From assembly GCF_025780085.1 (NCBI RefSeq), contig NZ_JAOXHL010000001.1:124001-188000 (forward strand): DNA of 64,000 nt, read 5' to 3'. The translations under genes were made by a program, and so were the position numbers. This document shows positions 55,737 to 64,000 of the stretch, piece by piece. A model generated the notes under the pieces. The model was given only the letters and a program-made list of their open reading frames with translations, made no database searches and was not told the origin of the DNA. This stretch comes from Ureaplasma miroungigenitalium (GTDB lineage: Bacteria; Bacillota_I; Bacilli_A; Mycoplasmatales; Mycoplasmoidaceae). Numbering within the stretch: the stretch's first letter is position 1; each line of letters starts with the position of its first letter.

Positions 55737-58331
55737 ATGCAAAAATTAAACAAAAAATATGATCCAATTCAAATTCAAAAAGATAAACATCTGTTCTGAA
55801 AAGATCAAGCTATTTTCACTAAACACAATCCTGATCTAAAACCCTTCACTGTTGTTTTACCACCACCCAATGTAACCGGTCATTTACACATCGGACATGC
55901 TTATGGTTTTAGTTTACCAGACATTATTGTGCGTTATAAAAAATTACGAAATTTTGACGCTTTTATTATTCCGGGAACTGACCACGCTGGAATTGCGACA
56001 CAAACAAAATTTGAGAAAATTTTGCAAGATACAGAGCAACAAAATAAAACAACATTAGGACGAACAGAATTTTTAAAAAAACTAACAAATTGAAAAAACG
56101 AACAGGAACAATATATTCGTAAACAATTTGCTGCCTTGAATTTAGGAATGGACGAAAACCACTATTTATTCACACTTGATGAAGATGTGAATAAAGTAGT
56201 ATCGGAGGTTTTTGTCAAACTTTATAATGAAAAACTAATTTATCAAGCAAATAAATTAGTCAACTGAGACCCCGTTTTACAAACAGCTATTTCTGATGTC
56301 GAAGTTATCCACGAAAACGTTAAAGGGAAACTTTATTATATTCAATATGAAACAGCTGATCAACAAGATAGCGTTATTGTAGCCACATCTCGACCAGAAA
56401 CTATGTTTGGTGATAAAGTTCTTTTTATGCACCCTGAAGATCAACGTTATAAACATTTATGAAACAAACAATTCATCAATCCAATTAACGGTCAATTAAT
56501 GAATGTTTTATTGGATGATTATATCGATCTAGAATTTGGTACTGGTGTAATGAAATGTACTCCAGCTCACGACTTTAACGACTACGAATTAGCTAAAAAA
56601 CACAATTTAGAATTAATTAATATTATGAATCCAGATGGAACGCTAAACGAATTGTGTGATGAATTCGCCAACATCGATCGTCTACAAGCGCGCGACTTAA
56701 TTGTAGCCAAATTAAAAGCCAACAACCACCTTGTGAAAGTTGAAGAATATGAGACATCAATCGGTTTATCACAACGTTCAAATGCAGTTGTTGAGCCCTT
56801 ACTATCTCTACAATGATTCATCAAAATGCAAGATATAGTTAAACAAACCATTAGTCTACAAACAAATGAAAAAACTCAAGCCACATTCTATCCACCACGT
56901 TTTCATAAAGCATTAATGCAATGATTAGAAAATACGCAAGACTGATGTATTTCACGACAACTATGATGAGGACACCGCATTCCCGTTTATTATCACAAAC
57001 AAGATGGTAGCGTTTATGTAGGTGTTAATCCACCAGCAGATTCAGAAAATTACGTTCAAGATGAAGATGTATTGGATACATGATTCTCTTCTGGACTATG
57101 ACCACTATTAACAACTAAATGACAAAAAAATCCGGAGTTCTTTAACCATTATTTCCCGACATCATTGATGGTAACAGGTATGGATATCTTGTTCTTCTGA
57201 GTTTCAAGAATGATGAATTTTAGTGGATATTTAACCCAAGAATTACCTTTTAAGGATGTTTTAATTCATGGTTTAATTCGAGATTCTCAAGGACGAAAAA
57301 TGTCTAAATCATTAAATAATGGAATTGATCCATTTGATATTATTAATGAATATGGTTTAGATGCTATGCGAGTTTATTTCGCCTCATCAACAAGTATTGG
57401 TGAAGACTTAAACTTCAGTCAAGAAAAAATAAGTAGTGCATGAAATTATTTAAATAAAATTTGAAATGTAGCTGTCTTCTTAGATCAATTCTTTGATAAA
57501 GACTTAGCTAATGATCAACTGGTAACAATTCCCCAACCAAAACACCCAATTAACCAATGAATTATGCAATCATTAGCTAATTGTATTGACGAATATATTA
57601 AAAACATGGATAAATATAATTTAGTTGTAGTCAGCAAAGATTTATTCAACTTCTTATATGACGTTTATGCTTCTAAATATTTAGAATATACAAAAGTGCT
57701 TTTAGATGATCCAAGCGTTGCACACGAAACTAAAACAACGATGTTCTTTGTCTTTTATGAATTCTTGAAGTTATTGCACCCTTTCGCAAACAACTTAAGC
57801 GAAGAATTATGATTACATTGAAACACTAATCATGAATCTATCTTAAAATCAACAATTAATCCTTTCGAGTTTAATACAAATAACACAGATGCACAAATGA
57901 TTAATGACTTAATTTTTAACATCCGAAATTGAAGAGCAGCAAATAATGTTGGAAATAAAAACCCTTTAGTATTTGTGATCAATAATCAAGCACACGAAGC
58001 TAAATTAAGCCTATATAATCAAATTTTAAAAATTGTCAACACTGAACTAGTCTTTGAAACAATCTCTGACAAACAGTATAATACTTCATTGATTGTGAAT
58101 GATTTAGTATTGCAAATGAATTTTGATAATACAGAACAAATTAATTTACAAAGACAAAATTTATTAACAAAAAAAGAATTCTTGTTAAACGAAATTAAAC
58201 GTTGTCAAAATTTATTAAATAATCCCAAATATCTAGCTAAAGCGCCTGAACACTTAGTTAATAAAGAAAAAGAAAAACTAGTTAGTTTCGAAGCCCAACT
58301 GCAAGAAGTTTTAAATTTATTAGAAAAGTAG
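55737..58331 (+). CDS. valS: Valyl-tRNA synthetase
   Basis: An 864-residue class I synthetase. The HIGH motif is [10 protein letters not shown] and the KMSKS motif is [10 protein letters not shown]. The CP1 editing domain is present with [10 protein letters not shown] and [17 protein letters not shown], so proofreading of Thr is probably retained, in contrast to ThrRS in this window. The C-terminal tRNA-binding coiled-coil arm (about the last 60 residues, ending QEVLNLLEK) is intact. Many Trp are encoded by TGA. AAAGGGG precedes the ATG at about 7 bases. First gene of a run with trmL and trmB. Confidence 0.97.
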
Positions 58332-58341
58332 GTCAACTCAT

Positions 58342-58860
58342 ATGTTAAACATTGTTTTATTTGAACCAGAAATCATTGAAAACGCCGGAAATATTGCGCG
58401 CATGTGTGTTGGTTTTAACGCTCGTTTACATTTAATCAGACCCTATGGTTTCATTTTACGAACTGATAAATTTAACAAGGATTTTATACGTACTGCCACT
58501 AACCATCTTGAACATTTAGAATTGTTGGAATATGATGATTTTGAACAATTTGTAACTATGAACAATGTGCAAGATAAAGAAATTTATCTCTTTACTCGTT
58601 ACGGAACAAAAGCACCATCAGATTATGTTTATGAAAATTGGGATGAGGCCGAAATTTATCTAATGTTCGGTAAAGAATCAACAGGAATCGATCACGCTAT
58701 TTTGCAAAAATACAGCCAATGAATTCGCATTCCATCATCTTATAATCTGCGCAGCCTAAACATTGCTAATTCAGTAGCAATGGGTATGTATGAAGTTGCT
58801 CGCCAGAACGAATATAAAAATTTATTAAAATACGAACCACACAAAAAGTTTGAGGTTTAA
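58342..58860 (+). CDS. trmL: tRNA (cytidine/uridine-34 2'-O)-methyltransferase TrmL
   Basis: A 172-residue SPOUT-class enzyme methylating the wobble ribose of certain leucine tRNAs. FEPEIIENAGNIARMC (conserved N-terminal motif), RPYGF, LMFGKESTGI and IPSSYNLRSLNIANSVAMG (the SPOUT knot) are all present. A TGA in the knot region reads Trp (KYSQWIRIP). It begins 10 bases after valS and ends 1 base before trmB. Confidence 0.95.
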
Positions 58861-58861
58861 A

Positions 58862-59533
58862 ATGCGTTTAAGAAATAATAAAAATGCCCCTGATTATTTA
58901 GCCCAGCAAACTAAATATATTATTCAGGATAAAACAGCTTTAAAAAAAGAATGTCTCCGTTTATTTAAAAATCCTCATCAATTACTGTATTTAGAAATTG
59001 GTATGGGTAAAGGAGATTTCATAATTAACCAAGCTTTACGTAGTCCACACATTAACTTTATCGGACTCGAAAAATTTGATACAGTAATTGTTAAAGCTCA
59101 TAAAAAAGCTTTACAATTCAACTTACACAACCTGGCCATGATCAGTGCTGATGCGACTGATCTAGCTGAACTATTCAAGGATCTAACGGTTGATCGTTTG
59201 TTTTTAAATTTCAGTGATCCATGACCCAAAAAACGCCATGCTAAAAAACGTTTAGTTCACACTAATTTTTTAAATATCTTCGCACAGGTTTTAAAAACAG
59301 ATGGCGTAATCGAATTTAAAACAGATAATGATGGGCTTTTTGATTACTTGGTCAATGAAGTCATTGCCGAACATCCCGATCAATTTGAAGTCTTATATTT
59401 AACATATGACCTTTACGAAAACGATAATGATCCTGAATACATCAAAAATATTCCCACTGAATATGAGCAAAAATTCATAGCTCAAAATATTAAAATTAAA
59501 AAAATTATTTTCAAATATAAGCCTTTAGCTTAA
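58862..59533 (+). CDS. trmB: tRNA (guanine-46 N7)-methyltransferase
   Basis: A 223-residue class I methyltransferase. MRLRNNKNAPDYL is the typical TrmB start. LYLEIGMGKGDFI binds SAM, FIGLEKFDTV follows, and FLNFSDPWPKKRHAKKRL is the conserved catalytic block, with the Trp encoded by TGA. TDNDGLF near residue 155 completes the signature. The start ATG is one base after the trmL TAA. Confidence 0.96.
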
Positions 59534-59586
59534 TATACTTACCTTTAGGTATTAGCTTATATTTGTTATAATTAAAACAGTTTGTC

Positions 59587-59592
59587 TATAAT
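59587..59592 (+). promoter_or_regulatory. -10 box upstream of the next membrane-protein gene
   Basis: TATAAT with TTGTTA 18 bases upstream as a possible -35. A second TATAAT lies at 59567-59572. The ribosome binding site AAGGAAGG follows. Confidence 0.55.
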
Positions 59593-59613
59593 GACTAAGG
59601 AAGGACGGATTGC

Positions 59614-60327
59614 ATGATTAATAACGTCATACATTCAATTTTACACGCAGAACAACCCGGAGGAAACAAGATGATGTTTATGCTCATCATTTTGATTCCG
59701 ATCGTGATCGTTATTTTCTTTGTCATTAAAAAAAGAAAAAAACAAAATGCGCAGCCCACTTATGTTGGTAATAAATCATCGAAAGATGCTAACGAAGTTT
59801 GATTAACAGTTAAAAAATATTTACGTGATATTAACGATAAAGGGAAAGAGGTTATCGACTCTTATGTTGTCCGTCGACCAGATCCCCATAACGTTGGTCA
59901 AATGACTAAACTGCAACGAGAAGATTACAAACAGGAAATGGATGATTTAAAAGCATTAAAATCAACTAACCCAACATTGTACCGTGAAGAAATGAAACGG
60001 ATTAAAAAAGAAAAAACCGCTCGTCCGAAAGAACTGTATGTGGTTTTATTTACCACACGAAATGCTAAAACTTTTGAAGTTGATGAACCAAGAGCATTCG
60101 AATGTGAAGTTAAAAATATTAAGATTAATAAAAAAGAAACTAAGCGAGAAATTGAGATTGTTCGTCCATTAGATTATGATGTAGAATACCGATGAATCAA
60201 GGAAATGAAAGATCGTGACGATAAGATGCAGCAAAAACAATTGGAAGCTGACCGTAAACGTCAAATGAAAGCTCAAGCTCGTCTTGAAAAACAAAAAAAT
60301 AAAGAACAAAAAAATAAGAGCAAATAA
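59614..60327 (+). CDS. Mollicute membrane protein of unknown function
   Basis: A 237-residue protein. One membrane helix (about 20-38, MFMLIILIPIVIVIFFVI) follows a short N-terminus, then a basic cytoplasmic region. The soluble part has a mixed alpha/beta stretch (ELYVVLFTTRNAKTFEVDEP and ECEVKNIKINKKETKRE) and a highly charged coiled-coil tail rich in Lys, Gln and Glu. It may belong to a mollicute-restricted DUF family (I suspect DUF5385, from memory). It sits before fmt and is probably membrane-tethered on the inside. Confidence 0.78.
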
Positions 60328-60345
60328 GCGTTTGCTTGTTTTTTT
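60317..60345 (+). terminator. Weak terminator or attenuator before fmt
   Basis: AGCAAA / TTTGCT arms around a 6-base loop, then a T run. It overlaps the preceding stop codon and ends 19 bases before the fmt start, so fmt is probably reached by read-through. Confidence 0.5.
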
Positions 60346-60363
60346 GTATTAAGGAGGTAAATT

Positions 60364-61290
60364 ATGATTAAGGCAATGTTTTTTGGAACCCCTGAAATTG
60401 CTGTTGAAATACTGAAAACCGTACACCACTTACCTGGTGTTGAAATTATGGGTGTTGTTAGTCAACCAGACAAAATGCGTAATCGTAAGAACGCATTAGT
60501 CATGACCCCTGTTAAGCAATATTGTGTTGCTAATAATTTATTATGTTTAGCTCCTGCAAAAATTAATGATATTTACGAGGAAATTAAAGCACTAGCTCCC
60601 GACATTATTATTACTTGCGCTTATGGGCAATTTATTCCGCAACGTATTATCGATATACCTACTTATAAAATCGTCAACGTCCACGCTTCTTTGTTACCCA
60701 AATTACGTGGTGGTGCTCCTATTCACTACGCAATTCTCAATGGTTATCAAACAACAGGAGTAACATTAATGCACACTATTAAACAAATGGATGCTGGGAA
60801 TATTTTATTTACTAAATCAACAAGTATTGATGAGACAACCACATATGCTAGTTTATTGCAAACCTTAACACAACTAGGTGTGCAATTAATCCAAGAACAT
60901 TTTTTTGATCTATGTCAACCTGATTTAGTCGGTATACCCCAAGATATGCAAGCAGTTAGCTATGCCTTTAATATTCAAAAAAATGAACGTTATATCAACT
61001 TTCACCAACAAGCTTGTTTAGTCAATCGTTTTGTTAACGCTTTAAACGATAAGCCCGTTGCTTTAATGACTTATCATGATACTGATTTTAAGGTTTATCG
61101 AATTAAAATTAGTCAACAAAAAAGCGTTAAACAACCTGGGACAATCTTTTATCATGACAAACAATTATTGGTTAGTACATCAGATTTTGATGTTATTTTA
61201 GATCAAATTCAATTACCCAATAAAAACATTAGTTATGTACATGATGTCTTAAATGGTAAAAGTATTTTCGATGATTTAAAAAAGGAGTAA
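60364..61290 (+). CDS. fmt: Methionyl-tRNA formyltransferase
   Basis: A 308-residue enzyme formylating initiator Met-tRNA with 10-formyl-tetrahydrofolate. MIKAMFFGTPEIAVEIL is the typical start. VNVHASLLPKLRGGAPIHYA contains the catalytic His and the folate-binding signature, and GVTLMHTIKQMDAGNI carries the conserved Asp. A C-terminal OB-like domain follows. AAGGAGG precedes the ATG. Standard length. The deformylase gene is not adjacent. Confidence 0.96.
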   Translation: MIKAMFFGTPEIAVEILKTVHHLPGVEIMGVVSQPDKMRNRKNALVMTPVKQYCVANNLLCLAPAKINDIYEEIKALAPDIIITCAYGQFIPQRIIDIPTYKIVNVHASLLPKLRGGAPIHYAILNGYQTTGVTLMHTIKQMDAGNILFTKSTSIDETTTYASLLQTLTQLGVQLIQEHFFDLCQPDLVGIPQDMQAVSYAFNIQKNERYINFHQQACLVNRFVNALNDKPVALMTYHDTDFKVYRIKISQQKSVKQPGTIFYHDKQLLVSTSDFDVILDQIQLPNKNISYVHDVLNGKSIFDDLKKE

Positions 61291-61293
61291 TAC

Positions 61294-62136
61294 ATGTTTA
61301 ATCGTTTTTCTAACACCCAAAGCAAATTAGCAGCTAGTTTTAAATTAAATACGACTGAAAAATCACCTAATTTAATTAAATTTCTAATTACTTTATTTGT
61401 CATTATTATCCCAATGATCATCATCTTCTTACTTCTAGGTGAGCCCAATTTACTAGGGCAAAATAACTTAGTAGCCCAAAACGGTCGTTGATATGGTGAG
61501 GGTATCATTAATAAAATAACTTTTCCAAGAGAATTAGGTTTTTATAAATGAATTAACATTAATGATCAAATTGCGAATGCAACTGGTGATCATAAAAAAG
61601 CTTTGGAAGCTTTTGCGCAAGAATTTTATCAAACTCACAACTACCATTTTGGAACTGGTGTAATTACTAATTTCTTAATTTGAGTTGTTATGTTAGCCGA
61701 CTTTATTTTCGGTCTTATCCTAAGCATCATTTTAATCTTTAGCGTAAAAAAAGTTCGTTGAGATATTCTTGTACCTTTAGTTTCGTCATGATTTGGTTTT
61801 TTCATCATGATTATTTCAGGATTAATACACGCTCACTTCTGAGGTTATTTAATTCGTTTTGTTCTCGTTTTAGTAGCCTTCATTTTACCAATTATTATTA
61901 TGGTGCGCATTACGAATGCCTTGATTGCGCGTTCTAAACATGCAGCCGAATATACTGCTGATTTATATAACGAGTACCAAAATGCGGATACTTATTATAA
62001 AGCAGGACAAGAACGGATTCTTTTAATGCGTAAGCAAGATCCTAATAAAAAATCAAAATTCAAAATCGAGAAAAAAGATGAATCAAACGAAACGGATACA
62101 AAGCCGTTAGATTCATCAACAAACACAAAGGAGTAA
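61294..62136 (+). CDS. Unknown multi-pass membrane protein
   Basis: A 280-residue protein with hydrophobic segments at about 27-47, 125-150, 155-178 and 185-205, and a charged cytoplasmic tail (ARSKHAAEYTADLYNE onward, ending SSTNTKE). The loop between the first two helices (about 75 residues) is probably outside. Several TGA-encoded Trp cluster near the membrane. No family recognised. It starts 3 bases after fmt and ends 3 bases before obg with an AAGGAG site, so it is co-transcribed with both. Confidence 0.8.
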
Positions 62137-62139
62137 ACT

Positions 62140-63435
62140 ATGGCATTTGTTGATAAATGTGACATTATTTTAAAAGCCGGAAATGGTGGTAATGGAAAAC
62201 TAGCCTGACGTCGTGAAACCCATGTCCCTATGGGTGGACCAGCTGGTGGTAATGGTGGGCATGGTGGTTCTATTTATTTTTTAGGATCACATAACGAACT
62301 ATCATTAGAAAAAATTAAATACAAAAAGAAGTTCAAAGCCGAAAACGGAGAAAACGGAGATATTAAAAATCAACACGGTGCCAATGCCGAAGATGTTTAT
62401 ATCAAAGTGCCATTAGGAACTATTGTTTATAATGAAGACAAAACCCAAGTTTTAGCTGAGGTTTTAATCGATCAACAAGCTTATTTAATCCAACCAGGTG
62501 GTTTAGGTGGGCATGGTAATACACACTTTAAAAACGCTTTTCATAAAGCTCCATCATTATATGAGTTTGGGGAAGTAGTTGAAGAATTACGTGTTCATCT
62601 AGAATTAAAATCCATTGCTGATATCGGAATTATTGGGTTACCAAATGCTGGTAAATCAACTTTAATTAGTTCGTTTACCAATGCTAAACCAAAAACAGCA
62701 GCTTACCAATTTACGACACTAAACCCTATTTTAGGAACAATTTATGATCGTTCAAACCGAATTGTTTTTGCTGATATCCCGGGGTTAATCGAAGGAGCTC
62801 ATCAAGGGAGTGGTTTAGGGATTGATTTCCTAAAACATATTGAACGTTGTTTTTTATTATTACATTTAATCTCGTTAGATGAAAATGATCACGAAGATAT
62901 CGTAGGTGCTTACGAAACAATTCGTTACGAATTACAAGCATACGATTCAGCTTTAGCTAATAAACCATTTGTAATTGTCGCTAATAAAATGGATACACCT
63001 AATGCTCAAGTGCAATTACAAAAATTACAAAACCACTTAAAAAATCAGACTATCATAACTGTTAGTGCGTTAGATAAAATTAATATCCAAGAAATGCTTG
63101 CCACTATCATTCGTATGTACTATGATGAAAAACAAGCCTTTGCTGAACAACAAATTCATGCCGAAGAAATTATGGTTTACCAAAAACCACAAAAAGAATT
63201 ACAAAAGACTTTGGATGAAACAATTGTTATTGTTAAAGAAGAAGATCATGTCTTCAATGTTACAGGTGAATATTTAAAATTCTGAGTCAACCGTATCCCA
63301 TTAGTTACTAACGATAATATTGTGCGTTTTAATAATAAATTAGACGCGGTTAAGTTTAAAGAGCAACTACGAGCATATGGTGTGGAAACCAATGATTTAA
63401 TCAAGGTTTATCACTTAACATTGGAGATGGACTAA
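62140..63435 (+). CDS. obg: GTPase Obg
   Basis: A 431-residue GTPase involved in 50S assembly and stress control. The glycine-rich Obg fold is clear (PMGGPAGGNGGHGGSIYF and GGLGGHGNTHF). The P-loop is GLPNAGKST (166-174), G3 is DIPGLIEGAHQG, G4 is VANKMD and G5 is VSAL. A C-terminal OCT domain (about the last 75 residues) is present, after a TGA-encoded Trp. AAGGAG precedes the ATG. Standard in all features. Confidence 0.97.
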
Positions 63436-63436
63436 A

Positions 63437-64000
63437 ATGTGTACGCGTTTAAAAAGTTATTTGCGAAAACTCTTATTACATTTAGAAAACTACTTAACAA
63501 CTAATAATATTAAAACTGTTGTCCTTGGTGTTTCAGGTGGTATTGACAGTACTCTGGCTTTATATTTGTTAAAACAAATTAAAACCCCTTTAAAAATTAT
63601 GCCCGTTTTTATTGATATTGATTCTAAACCCCAAGACAAGGCTGATGTGGTCTTCTTACAATCGATTTTCCCTGAAATTCAGCTGGTTAATTTAAAACCC
63701 ATTTTGCAAGCTTACCAAGCACATTTAACGGATTTGAATAATCCTAAATTGGTTTATGACAATTTAAAAACACGGATTCGTGCAAATTACTTATATGCAC
63801 TAGCCAATGAGCATGAGGGGATTGTGATTTCCACCTTAAATTTCAATGAATACCATTTAGGTTTTTTTACGAAATTTGGAGACAGCAATGCTGATTATCA
63901 TTTACTAATAGGCTTATTAAAATCACAAATTTACAAGATCGCTGACTTTTTAAAAATTGATCAACGTTTTATTAACAAAAAACCATCACCTGGTTTTGAT
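63437..64000 (+). CDS. nadE: NAD synthetase (partial, runs off the right edge)
   Basis: The first 188 residues of an NAD synthetase, which amidates deamido-NAD using ATP and ammonia. The ATP-pyrophosphatase motif is GVSGGIDS (31-38), and TLNFNEYHLGFFTKFGD covers the part that binds the deamido-NAD and ATP. There is no glutaminase domain at the N-terminus, so it is the ammonia-dependent type, consistent with an ammonium-rich cell. Start ATG follows the obg TAA by one base. Frame is open to the end of the window. Confidence 0.93.
   Translation, partial: MCTRLKSYLRKLLLHLENYLTTNNIKTVVLGVSGGIDSTLALYLLKQIKTPLKIMPVFIDIDSKPQDKADVVFLQSIFPEIQLVNLKPILQAYQAHLTDLNNPKLVYDNLKTRIRANYLYALANEHEGIVISTLNFNEYHLGFFTKFGDSNADYHLLIGLLKSQIYKIADFLKIDQRFINKKPSPGFD

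Noticed and set aside
58850-58862. Longer trmB start at a TTG at 58850
   Set aside because: It would overlap trmL and lacks support; the ATG at 58862 gives the standard TrmB N-terminus.
1-64000. CRISPR array, complete restriction system, prophage or rRNA operon
   Set aside because: No regularly spaced direct repeats, no cas, methylase/endonuclease pair, phage structural genes or rRNA sequence were seen.

Overview
The window is a stretch of Mollicutes chromosome. It is very AT-rich, and almost every long gene is read correctly only if UGA codes for tryptophan (genetic code 4). Genes that look fragmented under the standard code are single open frames here; the breaks I checked base by base are in-frame TGA, never TAA or TAG. 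The tandem pair of ammonium transporters, the lack of cell-wall genes and the many large surface proteins point to Ureaplasma or a close relative. That genus assignment is an inference from gene content.

Layout, left to right. (1) 1-0.8 kb: purine nucleoside phosphorylase (deoD) and the first codons of a downstream gene. (2) 1-19.7 kb, minus strand: an operon of one small membrane protein followed by two giant surface proteins of about 3,000 residues each, which are paralogues. (3) 19.9-22.2 kb: a 751-residue lipoprotein with three repeated domains. (4) 22.3-25.4 kb: tandem amt genes with a gene-conversion tract. (5) 25.5-29.9 kb, minus strand: gmk, an rlmN-like gene, prpC, prkC, rsgA, the classical Firmicutes order, in which the rlmN member has lost catalytic motifs. 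(6) 30.1-31.1 kb: an orphan IS3-type helix-turn-helix protein overlapping an O-methyltransferase gene. (7) 31.2-37.5 kb: a P-type cation ATPase, UPF0154, engB, an unknown membrane protein, yebC and a lipoprotein. (8) 37.6-42.3 kb: the ECF vitamin-transporter core (ecfA1, ecfA2, ecfT) and ribosomal genes rplK-rplA with a structured leader. (9) 42.5-49.3 kb: one 2,249-residue FtsX/MacB-type permease. (10) 49.3-53.5 kb: thrS lacking its editing site, degV, tRNA-Trp(CCA), an M24 peptidase and rpmG. (11) 53.5-55.6 kb: a two-nuclease fusion protein of the DUF2779 type. (12) 55.7-64 kb, plus strand: valS, trmL, trmB, an unknown membrane protein, fmt, a second membrane protein, obg and the start of nadE.

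Taken together this is housekeeping translation and tRNA-modification machinery interleaved with a large surface inventory: two giant helical proteins, two lipoproteins and a giant permease. There is also a signalling pair (PrkC/PrpC) and nutrient or ion transport (Amt, ECF, P-type ATPase). No CRISPR array, complete insertion sequence, prophage or rRNA gene was seen. No gene-free stretch exceeds 300 bases. The most noteworthy items are the giant paralogous pair, the degenerate RlmN, the orphan IS3 helix-turn-helix gene, the editing-less ThrRS, the nuclease fusion and the structured leader of rplK-rplA.
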